From Spirogloea muscicola (taxonomy: Eukaryota > Streptophyta > Zygnematophyceae > Spirogloeales > Spirogloeaceae): 64,000 nt of DNA. Positions 46,691-55,623 of the stretch are shown in pieces. The stretch's first letter is position 1. Each line of letters starts with the position of its first letter. The position numbers and the translations under genes were made by a program. The notes below the pieces were generated by a model. That model was not told the origin of the DNA and ran no database searches. It worked only from the letters and a program-made list of their open reading frames with translations. Location: assembly GCA_009602725.1 (NCBI GenBank), contig WELB01000174.1, positions 210,295 through 274,294 of the forward strand, written 5' to 3'.

Positions 46691-47282
46691 GCCCTTGTCC
46701 CGGAGTTGAATACCATCCGTATGCCCAGCACAGAATTCGAACAATATGTGCGGCGCTTCAGGCTGCTCGTTTCGAAGCTGCGAAACGAGCCAATGAAGGC
46801 GGTGGACCAGTGCCAGCACTTTAAGGCTGGGCTGCCCGCGGCTATGCGAACGTGGGTCGCGGTGGATTTCGCCCCTACGCAGCCATTCGTGGATTCCTCC
46901 AAGATGGTGGAGCACGCCAGGAAGGTGCTCAGCACGCCGGACAATGGGCCGGGCAAGCGTCCCCTGCTGGAGGCAGGTGGATCTGCAGAGGCAGAGTGGG
47001 GAAAGAAGCGTTTCTACCCTAGGGAGGGGTCGAATGCTCGTTCTCAAGGCGGCTTCAAGAAGCCGAGAGTGGAAGACGGTGATTGCTTTTGTTGCGGCAA
47101 CAAGAGCCATCAGATTACGGCGGCGAGAGCCATCAGATTAAGGACTGACAGGCAGCAAGTTCATATTCGTCGAGGCTCGTCCACAGCGGCCTATGGGCCG
47201 AGACAAGGGCAACTACAAGGCGAAGCGTGAGTGCCTTACCCTAGTCTCCAGAGTAATCTCAATCAGCCAGACGTACGTGAGC
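46691..47282 (+). mobile_element. gag core fragment (plus) between two minus elements
   Basis: Gag core (VRRFRLLVSKLRNEPMKAVD, MVEHARKVLSTPDNGPGKRP) with knuckle CFCCGNKSHQI. It joins minus-strand gag-end sequence head to head at 46690 and tail to tail at 47282. Confidence 0.7.
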
Positions 47283-47316
47283 TGTTAGAGATTGCTCTCG
47301 GCAGCTAGGGCAAGGC
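47229..47316. repeat. foldback junction between two gag fragments
   Basis: GAGTGCCTTACCCTAG and TAATCTCAATCAGCC on the left arm (47229-47265) face AGATTGCTCTC and CTAGGGCAAGGCACTC on the right arm (47281-47316). The two arms are diverged copies of the same gag-end sequence in opposite orientation. Confidence 0.7.
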
Positions 47317-47425
47317 ACTCACGCTTTCCCTTGTGGTCACCCTTGTCCCCGCCCACAGGGAACCGTGGACGAGGCTTGGAAGTAGAAAGCCCTGCCGCCT
47401 GGCAATCCTTGATTTGATGGCACTT

Positions 47426-48125
47426 GTCGCCACAGCGAAAACAACCACCGTCTTCCACTCTCAGCTTCTTGGCGACGAGCCGCCTTGGGGACGAGACCTC
47501 GACTCTTCTTTATGGTAGAACCGCTTCTTTCCCCACTCTGCCTCTGCAGATCCGCCTGCCTCCAGCAGGAGACACTTGCCTGGCCCATTGTCCAGGGTGC
47601 TGAGCACCTTCCTTGCGTGCTCCACCACTTTGCATAATTACACAAATGGTTGCGAAGTGGTCGCCACAGCGAAAACAACCACCGTCTTCCACTCTCAGCT
47701 TCTCGGCGACGAGCCGCCTTGGGGACGAGACTTCGACTCTTCTTTATGGTAGAACCGCTTCTTTCCCCACTCTGCCTCTGCAGATCCGCCTGCCTCCAGC
47801 AGGAGACACTTGCCTGGCCCATTTGCCCAGGGTGCTGAGCACCTTCCTTGCGTGCTCCACCACTTTGCATAATTACACAAATGGTTGCGAAGTGGTCGCC
47901 ACAGCGAAAACAACCACCGTCTTCCACTCTCAGCTTCTCGGCGACGAGCCGCCTTGGGGACGAGACTTCGACTCTTCTTTATGGTAGAACCGCTTCTTTC
48001 CCACTCTGCCTCTGCAGATCCGCCTGCCTCCAGCAGGAGACACTTGCCTGGCCGATTGTCCAGGGTGCTGAGCACTTTCCTTGCGTGCTCCACCACTTTG
48101 CATAATTACACAAATGGTTGCGAAT
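47426..48125 (-). repeat. three tandem copies of the gag linker-knuckle segment
   Basis: GTCGCCACAGCGAAAACAAC starts at 47426, 47660 and 47895, a period of 234-235 bases. Each unit carries the gag linker (MVEHARKVLSTLDN, EAGGSAEAEW) and CFRCGD of the knuckle. Confidence 0.9.
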
Positions 48126-48706
48126 GGTGTGGTGGACTCCACCGCAACCCACGTTCGCAAGCCCAGGCAGCCCAGCCTTAACCGCTGGCACTGGTCCACC
48201 GCCTTCATTGGCTCGTTGCGCAGCTTCAGAACGAGCAGCCTGAAGCGCCGCAGACATTGTTCGAAATCTGTACTGCGCATACGGATGGCATCCAACTTAT
48301 CGTGAGCTCTTAGCTCATCATGGATTCCACCATAAGCCGTCACGAGTGAACACTTCGGGCGTGGATGGCTGCTTCAGGTAGTCCCACCACTCACGTGGTT
48401 CCCCCCCGAGGTATGTTGCAGCGAGCGGCACTCTTGCCATTGCGTCCGTGTTCATCAAGACGCACCGTTCGGACATCGTTCTCGGCCACGCCTGGAGCCC
48501 ACCCCAATCATCCCGACCGGAGTATTGCCGTGGTGCGTGGGCCATCACACGTCCATGCGACGGATTGCCACTGCTCTGGCGCATCGAATGCACCGCGGCA
48601 TCGACCCCGTTGCACACGCCGCTCTCCGGCACGCAGTCGGACGAGTTGGGCGCTGTTCCTCGTGCGTCCCCTCGAGGAAGGCATGGATAACCGGTCCAGG
48701 CCAGTC

Positions 48707-49365
48707 TTAGCTGCCTCCAGCTGCTCCTTGAGGAGTGCCATGCGTTGCACCTCCCCAGCCGACAGTCCCTGTTGGCTTGCCGCTCCAAGCTCGGCGTCCC
48801 CCTTGGGGACTTGCCTCGCAGCAGCCAGTGCTGGCTCTGCAGCAGCCGCGGCCTCAGCAGCCGACCGCTCTACCTCCCGAGGAGGGTTAGGAGGCCCACT
48901 GGATGTGTGCGACTCCATGCTCCAGCCTTAGCTGCCTCCAGCTGCTCCTCGAGGAGTGCCATGCGTTGCACCTTCCCAGCCGACAGGCCCCCTTGGCTTG
49001 CAGCTCCGAGCTGTGCCCCTCAGGGACTTGCCTCGCAGCAGCCAGTGCTGGCTCTGCAGCAGCCGCTGCCTCAGCAGCCGACTACTCTACCTCCCGAGGA
49101 GGTCTAGGAGGCGCACTGGATGTGTGCGACTCCATGCTCCAGCCCTAGCTGCCTCCAGCTGCTCCTTGAGGAGTGCCATGCGCTGCACCTCCCCAGCCGA
49201 CAGGCCCTCTTGGCTTGCGGCTCCGAACTCGGCGTGCCCCTCAGGGGCTTGCCTCGCAGCAGCCAGTGCTGGCTCTGCAGCAGCCGCTGCCTCAGCAGCC
49301 GACCACTATACCTCCTGAGGAGGGGTAGGAGGCACTGGATGTGTGCGACTCCACGCTTTCTGAGG
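48707..49365 (-). repeat. three tandem copies of the gag start segment
   Basis: TAGCTGCCTCCAGCTGCTCC recurs at 48708, 48929 and 49146, a period of 217-221 bases. Each unit spans GEVQRMALLKEQLEAAK back to the MESHTSS start. Confidence 0.9.
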
Positions 49366-49869
49366 AAGACTGAGTGATCAAGTCAGGCTCCGGCAGTCAG
49401 CATATCACACACTCCATACTGCAATACAAGGCAACGCAGGATTGATGCACCAGCTAGCGAGCGAGCAAGGCAGCGCGCTTACCGATGCCTCCAAACAGCA
49501 GGCAGGCAGAAGGCCGCAGATAGGACAAGACCTATGCACAAGATCGATGTTGGCCACACAACTAATCTTTACCACACGACAGCTGCAGGTTTCATTCCCC
49601 ACCTCAAAGTAGGCAATATGCAGCAGGTGGTCCTCCTCAAGGATTAGTCGGGCAAGGTTTGGCACTGGTCGCGGCCGGCTCAAGGCGCAAAGATGACGCA
49701 GCACCTGGCGACCCCGCTGAGTAGCCTCACGGACCAACGTCTGACAAGATACTTTACCTCAAAAGAATAAGCAAAGCCAGAGCATCAGAAAGATCCCTGC
49801 ATCATCAGCCGCAAGTACCAGAATCGATGTACAAGCCCGATAGATGCAAGAATGCCTCTAATACCAAAC

Positions 49870-50452
49870 GTACAGAACCTCGCCCCTACACACGCACTTA
49901 GGGTGAGTCGTCCTTCTTGGGTTCGGCTGTAGGGGTTTAAAAGCGTACCCGCTTCACAGTGAAGCACTAGCGCATAAGGTGCAGCGGAAGACACGTCCTG
50001 TGTCGCCGCCATCAGGCGGCGACTCCACTCCTGGGCGCACACCAGCAGCTGTCCCCCAAGGGGCGCAGCCACGGATTCCCCGCAGCAGGCCCGCAGCAGT
50101 CTGCGGAGGCGGCTGCGGCGGCAGGCATCAGCATGGCTGCTTTCGGGCAAACTGCTGTCGGGTCTCGGCCCCAGGCTAGAAGTGCTTCCTCCGTGCCCTC
50201 CCCCCCTCCTGGGGGGTGCGCGGTCGCCCCATGCCTGCACTTTCGGCGCGCCAAAGGTCCCCCCCTTGGCAGGGTGGCCCTGGTGAGGGTTAGCCCAGGA
50301 CGGGCGGGACTCGCCCGCCCGCACCTGGGCGGGCCACTTTGTCTGTCAGGCCACCCGCTAACGTCTGGACGGGCCACTGGCCTGTCGAGCGGCTAGCGGC
50401 CGTCAAGCGCTAACAGCACCGTGTGGCATAAGCAAACGGTGGGGTCGTTACA
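49870..50452 (-). repeat. diverged LTR of the 47.3-50.5 kb element
   Basis: About 583 bases. Coding sense starts TGTAACGACCCCACCG and ends GGGGCGAGGTTCTGTACG. Same block order as the main LTR family but clearly diverged. Confidence 0.75.
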
Positions 50453-50880
50453 GTCTGCCTGTCAAGACTGTTTGAATGAGCTTCCTCCCCAGAGCCATTT
50501 GCCTTACTTACATCGAAGGAAAGGAAAGACGAAAGTGGCGAGGGCTGTGTAAAAAAATTGCTCGCCCCTAGGAGGGGGTTGGCAAATGCCAGCCCAACAA
50601 GTACGGACAAAACCCAAAGAGCCAAAACGTAGGTGCCGAGAAGATCATCATAGCTAGACACGAGACGACGGAGAGGGAAGCTCAGTACCCACAAGTGAGC
50701 AGCAGCAAGTGCGAGAAACTCGCAGCTGGGAAAGAGGCACTCCGCCCAGACCCAGATGCAGCAGCCATAGCGCCCATGTGGAAAGGCAGGCCGACAAGAA
50801 TTGACAAGGTCCGAAAGGGCTGAAAGCGCTGAAACACCCAACTTAGCAAGTACCATGTAGCATTATCATTCAGTAATCTC
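50453..50880 (-). mobile_element. LINE-type 3' remnants with stem-loop tails
   Basis: Minus-oriented tail units near 50560-50620 and 50770-50840 (GGCAGGCCGACAAGAATTGACAAGGT-like) and GGCTCAGTACCCACAAGTGAGCAGC, which is the reverse complement of the LLTRGY-stop region. No coding domain left in the first part. Confidence 0.5.
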
Positions 50881-50884
50881 ATTT

Positions 50885-51000
50885 TATCAGCCGCAAGTCA
50901 GAAAGACTAGCTGCAAGCAATCCCCTTGACGAAAGCCAGAGGCTGCAGCGAGAGCACGGCCAGCACGCACGTGCAAGGCCTGGGCCATAGATCGTTATCC
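50885..51000 (-). mobile_element. LINE-type tail-domain end
   Basis: Minus-strand match to AQALHVRAGRALAAASGFRQGD, the last part of the tail domain. Its stem-loop tail lies at 50770-50840. Confidence 0.5.
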
Positions 51001-51022
51001 GTGCGCGCCCATTGAGAAGAGA

Positions 51023-51039
51023 GGCTGGCAAAGCCAGCC
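51023..51039 (-). repeat. perfect 3' stem-loop of a LINE copy
   Basis: GGCTGGC-AAA-GCCAGCC, a perfect 7-bp stem with a 3-base loop, about 100 bases downstream of the tail-domain stop at 51137. Confidence 0.65.
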
Positions 51040-51136
51040 CGAAAAGAATGGACAATGTCCAAAGCCAAAGAAAGAGGAGCCAGAAAAAGGACTACACTAC
51101 AAAACACTGCAGGACACAGACGATGCAGAGGGAGGC

Positions 51137-51560
51137 TCAGTACCCACGAGTGAGCAACATCAGGTCTGAGTAGCTCGCTGCAGGGAAAGAGGCACTCCGC
51201 CGAGACCCAGAGGCGGCGGCCATAGCACGGCCTGCTCGCGTGTGGACGGCGTGGGCAAGGGAGCGTTGAAGCGATACTGCCAGGCGCATGCGGAAGACTT
51301 GTGCGAGCGAACCGGCGGCGTTGAAGCCGGGCATCGCCCCTGGCAGATCCGGCCGCCGGTCAATGGCCTGGCGGGCAAGCCGCTGAATGAGATCCAGCCA
51401 GCGGCTGCCGAAAGCCCCGTGTACATCCACCGCCAGGGCCGCGAATTCATCCCCCACCGGGTGATCAGCATATCTTCGCTCCTTGCCCCGGGCCGCCTGG
51501 CCGACCGCGTGCCCTGCAAACGACGCCGATCTGGTGGGATTGGCGGAGTCAGTTGTCACC
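51137..51560 (-). mobile_element. LINE-type tail domain, well-kept copy
   Basis: Open minus-strand frame: TTDSANPTRSASFAGHAVGQ, AARGKERRYADHPVGDEFAA, LAVDVHGAFGSRWLDLIQRL, FNAAGSLAQVFRMRLAVSLQ, SLAHAVHTRAGRAMAAASG, SYSDLMLLTRGY-stop. The K-E-R-R-Y and F-x-x-LAVD-x-x-G motifs fit the consensus from the other copies. No RT upstream; another truncated copy follows immediately. Confidence 0.7.
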
Positions 51561-51825
51561 GCATCAGCGATGATGTTATAGGGACATGAAATAGGCGCAT
51601 ATGAAACACCTGCGCCAACGAGCCAGCGGCGTTGAAGTCGGCCTGCTCACCTCGCCCGTGGGACACAGCTCGACGCGCAAGCCGGGTCAACAGGTTCAGC
51701 CACTGGCTCCCGAAAGCCCCGCGCACATCAATGGCCACTGGAACGAGCTCGTCCCCTTCCAGGTCGTCCTCGTACTTGGCCTCTTTGCCACGAGCGGCGT
51801 TTGCTGCTGCATGCCCAGCCTTCAA
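51561..51825 (-). mobile_element. LINE-type tail domain, second nested copy
   Basis: Minus strand AGHAAANAARGKEAKYEDDL, LVPVAIDVRGAFGSQWLNLL, FNAAGSLAQVFHMRL, then a switch into the copy at 51137-51560. One copy landed in the other or was joined to it. Confidence 0.65.
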
Positions 51826-51954
51826 AGGAGAGGGCCTCAGATTTACCGGGGTCGGTGGCCCTCGTTACTTTCGCTGCTGGCATGTCAAGCTGACCAGCGG
51901 CGCCAGGAACAGGGTGCAGCACTTCCTGGAGGCTTGGTGCCATTGGGTCTGGTG

Positions 51955-52119
51955 TTCTGCTACCGCATGCGTTTATCTATGTCCCTACAGCGGTCCCAAG
52001 CGCTTGCTTTGCACCGCCGCGCCGGTCGCGCCCTTGCAGCAGCCTCTGGCTTGCGCAGCGGGGTTGCTCTTCCTCCTCTTAGCTCTTCTGACTTCTTACT
52101 GCTGACACGGGGGTACTAA
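51955..52119 (+). mobile_element. LINE-type tail-domain end (plus copy)
   Basis: YRMRLSMSLQRSQALALHRR, AGRALAAASGLRSGVALPPL, SSSDFLLLTRGY-stop at 52119. It is followed by the alternative tail shared with 19498-19689. Confidence 0.65.
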
Positions 52120-52374
52120 GGGCCACTTCACACTTGGACGGTCAGTCGCGCCGAGGGGTACGTGTCGCGCGGTGAATGGGATGACCGGCTTTACAACCTT
52201 GCGCGCCCGGTCGTGGTCACCCGCCACGGAGGCGCCACATCGGGCGCTGACTAGGAAGTCTCTTGCCCCCGTTAAGGAGGAAGAGTGCGCCGTTTGCACA
52301 TCTGACGCTGACTAGGACGCCTGTATTCCCCGTTGAGGAAGAAGAAGAAGTGGCACTCCCAATGGGGAGTGCTA

Positions 52375-52851
52375 CTCGTCGCTAGCGCGCTCGGCGGGGG
52401 GCCTCGGCTCATTGCCGACGTCGTCACAACGGACTCCTTGGATTCCAGGAGCGCTACACGCTCGGCGGAGGAGGCGGGCTACGCCGTCCGCCAAGCGGCC
52501 GACGCAAAGGAGCGCAAGTACTCGGATCACCCGGTAGGCGACGAGTTTATCCCACTCGCCGTCGACGTACACGGCGCCTTTGGCGCCAAATGGCTTGACC
52601 TACTTCACCGCCTTGCGCGGCGAGCAGCGGCCCGCCGCCACGTGCAGCAGGGCGAGCAGCCTGGCTTCCATGTCGCCGGGTCCCTCGCCCAAATTTTCCG
52701 GATGCGCCTGCCGTCTCTTTGCAGCGGTCCCTAGCTTTTGCGGTCCACTTGCGCGCAGGCCGCGCTCTGGCGGCGGCCTTCGGTTTCCGTCAGGGCGACG
52801 TCTTTCCGCCTGCTAGCCATTCAGATTTGCATCTACTGACGAGAGGTTACC
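52375..52851 (+). mobile_element. LINE-type tail domain (plus copy)
   Basis: LIADVVTTDSLDSRSATRSA, AADAKERKYSDHPVGDEFIP, LAVDVHGAFGAKWLDLLHRL, FHVAGSLAQIFRMRL in frame up to about 52725. The end (QGDVFPPASHSDLHLLTRGY type) continues in a shifted frame to 52851. Its 3' tail with CCTTGTCCGTTCTTTTGGGC lies at 52890-52945. Confidence 0.7.
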
Positions 52852-52889
52852 GAGACTTCGCTTACTGCTGTCTCAGTCCTTAGCACTCC

Positions 52890-53400
52890 GACTCCTTCAG
52901 ACCTTGTCCGTTCTTTTGGGCTGGCCTCTCCCAGCCACCACTTCATCTGGCCGCGCTTGCTCTGCAATAGGGGCAAGGGCTGTGAAAAGCCAGCCCGAAA
53001 AATTACTGACAAGGTTCGAAGGGCCAAATGATGGAGGGCCCTAAAAAGTGCTAAGCAGCTACGAAGGGGCCTGAACATGCTATGTCAGAACGGGGGAGAA
53101 GAAACGGCGCCGCGAGGGTGGTCAACTTCCCGGCCATCCTTCCGAGGAGGGCCGAGTTTTCGACCACCCCCGCCCCCCCGTTCCGCACGAGCAGGCAGCG
53201 ACCCCCCCCTTGACCCGTTGGTCAGAGCGTGCGTGACCGACCGACCAAGTGTAAAGTGGCCCCAAGAGCCACTTTCTTTCTAATTATTGACAGCGCCCTG
53301 TCTGCCTAGCGAAGAAGTGGCTCTCCCAATGGGGGCAAGGGCTGTGAGAAGCCAGCCCGGAAAGAATTGACAAAGGTTCGAAGGGGTCAAATGACGGAGG
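52890..53400. repeat. LINE 3' tails in both orientations
   Basis: Plus-oriented tail at 52890-52945, minus-oriented tails at 52965-53030 and 53310-53385. Between them (53100-53275) is a GC-rich stretch with GACCGACCGACCAAGTGTAA, which is a reverse match to the start of the 19498/52120 repeat. Confidence 0.55.
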
Positions 53401-53589
53401 GGCCTAAAGCCACAATGACGGAGGGGCGCACTCCTCAGCGGAGCGTGGGATATTCTTTCCCGCAGATGCTCCGTGAGCATGCGTGAGAAGGCCCCCCCGT
53501 GGCTGCACACTGGCTATTGTGGAGCACCTTACTGAGAACAGCAGCATTCATGACCATCTCCTCTGCTTCTTGAAGGAGAGGAAGCTCTT

Positions 53590-54080
53590 CCAAAGCAGGC
53601 GAGGGCTGTGAACGGCCAGCCCCAAACAAATGGACAAGGTTCGATGGAGGTCAACCAGGGCTGGGGAAGCGCGTGCCTTTGGGTGGAGGACCTCCAGGGC
53701 TCGTCTGATCGCCATCGCTGGCGCCGGTGAAGAATCATCCAGCGCTTGTACGGCCAACAAGAGCTCGCCGTATGGCTGCTGCCCTGTCTGACATCAGCGG
53801 CGCGTGCTCTCAAACCTCTGCTGCTAACTCGGGGTTACTAAGCTGCCCTCCGCCGTGATCTCGTGCATAGCTGTGTGATTTAGGCGCCTTTCGGCTCTTT
53901 GGACCTTGTCCATTCTTCTTGGGCTGGCCTTTCACAGCCACTCCCTCAAAATTGGAAGAGCTGTTCTCTTGAAGGGGGTGATGGCTGTGAAAGGCTAGCC
54001 TAGAAGAGTGAGCTCTTCCGAAGGGGGGCGGGGGCTGTGAAAAGCCAGCCCAGAAAGATCGCACAAGGTCCGAGGGACCG
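53590..54080. mobile_element. LINE-type 3' remnants
   Basis: Minus tail unit 53590-53650, plus-strand LLTRGY-stop remnant at 53822-53844 followed by a plus tail (53890-53950), then minus tail units at 53970-54000 and 54020-54080. Confidence 0.55.
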
Positions 54081-54670
54081 AAAGGCGCCAAGAATACACA
54101 GCTATGAAAGAGATTACAGCGAATGGGAGCCTGAATTTAAGAAACAATGAGAGGCGTGGGTCAGCTAATGAAAGGTCTGATGCTAACTTGCAGCAGCTCC
54201 AGAGGTCATGTTGCTTGAATATGACTCGAGACACAAGTGTTCGATGTAGAAAGAAGCTCATATGGAGGGGACGATGCCTGTGAAGGGCCGGCTCATGAAA
54301 GGGCTGCAAGATTAGAGGTGAGAGAGCCTGCGATCACTTGTCAAAGTCAGCTTTCTGAGTCGGATTGACATGAATTGCAGACCGACGCGATGCATGGTGA
54401 CAGCTATTGTGCAATTTGGTGTTGACCACCATGTGACATTAAAGTGCTGGTCCGATCTTGTATGCTGACGTGTAAAGACCACGTGACAAATAGATTGAAC
54501 GGCAGGTCACAGTAGGGGGCTGACTGATGAAGCAGTCTAAGTAGTGGGTAAAAGCCGGCTAACAGCAAAGATAAGGAGATCTTTCACGGGCGCGCTGGCA
54601 TTGACAGGCCAGCCCAGTGAACTGGGTAAGATCTTAAAGGGGCCGGGAAGCGCGACCGATGCACTCACTC
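54081..54670. other. AT-richer unassigned stretch
   Basis: About 600 bases with diverged stem-loop units at 54260-54300 and 54590-54640. No gene recognised. Confidence 0.35.
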
Positions 54671-54800
54671 GCGGGTACTGACTACCCCTCTGCATCCTCT
54701 CGTGTTTTGTAGTGTAGTCCTTTTCGGCACCTTTTTCTTTGGAGTTGGACATTGTCCGTCCTTTTTTGGCTGGCTTTGCTAGCCCTCCTTTCGCCGCACA
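54671..54800 (+). mobile_element. LINE 3' end with stem-loop
   Basis: ACTCGCGGGTACTGA (T-R-G-Y-stop) at about 54670-54684, then GACATTGTCCGTCC and GGCTGGCTTTGCTAGCC, a 7-bp stem with one mismatch. Confidence 0.55.
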
Positions 54801-54809
54801 CTTGACATT

Positions 54810-55271
54810 GTGGGCGTGCAACCCGGTGAAAGACCACGGGCCTTGGTCGATGTTGTTGTTACGGAGGCCTATGAAAGTCCAGCATCGACGGACATCGCTG
54901 GCCACGCAGTGGACGGTGCCGAACAAAGAAAGCTGCAGCACTACTCCGATTTCCCCCTATGCGATCAGCTCCTGCCAGTGGCAGTTGACAATTTTGGCTG
55001 CTTAGGTCCTCGTTTCCACACTCCCTTTCAAAATATTGCCAATCTAGGCTACACACGACATGCCGATGTGTTCCCGGCTGAGATGGGCTTGCCAGCTGCA
55101 TATCTGTCGTTGTTGCGACGACGAGTTTCGGCCTGTTTGCAGCGTGCTCAGGCTAATGCTTTGCACCAGAAAGCTGGGCGAGCTCTAGTCGGTGGCAGAA
55201 GGGTTTCGTATCTGCCATCTAGTATTCAGGCGTCGGTTAGCGACCTTTATGTTTTGACCCGTGGTTACTGA
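54810..55271 (+). mobile_element. LINE-type tail domain, complete diverged copy
   Basis: Open frame: LVDVVVTEAYESPASTDIAG, LQHYSDFPLCDQLLPVAVDN, GCLGPRFHTPFQNIANLG, AAYLSLLRRRVSACLQRAQA, ASVSDLYVLTRGY-stop. The best-preserved reading frame from the D-V-x-V-T motif to the stop. Clearly diverged from the 51-52 kb copies, so it belongs to another subfamily. Confidence 0.65.
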
Positions 55272-55571
55272 GCGGGTCAATCTACTGTAGGTTGTGTAGG
55301 TCTTAAGATGTGCTTGCCTTTGTACTTGGCCATTTGGCCTTTGTTTGTCTCAAATAGACGAGATTTTTCTTCTCTGTGGGCGAGCACTTTCATCTCTCCT
55401 TCTGAATGGGCTGCCGTCGACTGCAATTGGGCGCTTCTCGGCGCGGGTAACAAGAAACCCACTCCCGCCCATTCAGTGGGCGCAGGGTTTTGGGCCGGGC
55501 GACGGCCCGCCTGCAGCCGAAGCCGGCGGCGGAGGCGGCTGCGGCGGCAGCGGCGCCCCGCCCGGGCGCCA
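55272..55571. other. LINE tail then FLU upstream region
   Basis: 55272-55340 is probably LINE 3' sequence (GGCCATTTGGCC stem). From about 55440 the sequence is GC-rich and may hold the 5' end of the FLU-like gene, but no clear start is visible. Confidence 0.35.
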
Positions 55572-55572
55572 N

Positions 55573-55623
<51 letters not shown>
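55572..55623. other. assembly N followed by a 51-base T run
   Basis: N at 55572 and T from 55573 to 55623, inside or next to the first exon of the FLU-like gene. Looks like a collapsed or mis-joined region, so local translation is unreliable. Confidence 0.75.

Larger units (their letters stand above)
47283..50452 (-). mobile_element. gypsy element 5' half: LTR, leader, repeated gag
   Basis: 5' LTR 49870-50452, primer site TGGTATTAGAGG next to it, leader 49380-49860, gag start (MESHTSS) and gag core 48318-48918 (RDDWGG, EPREWWDYLK). The knuckle region is in tandem copies (47426-48125). The gag start is also tandemly copied (48707-49365). Protease and RT are absent. Broken. Confidence 0.75.
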
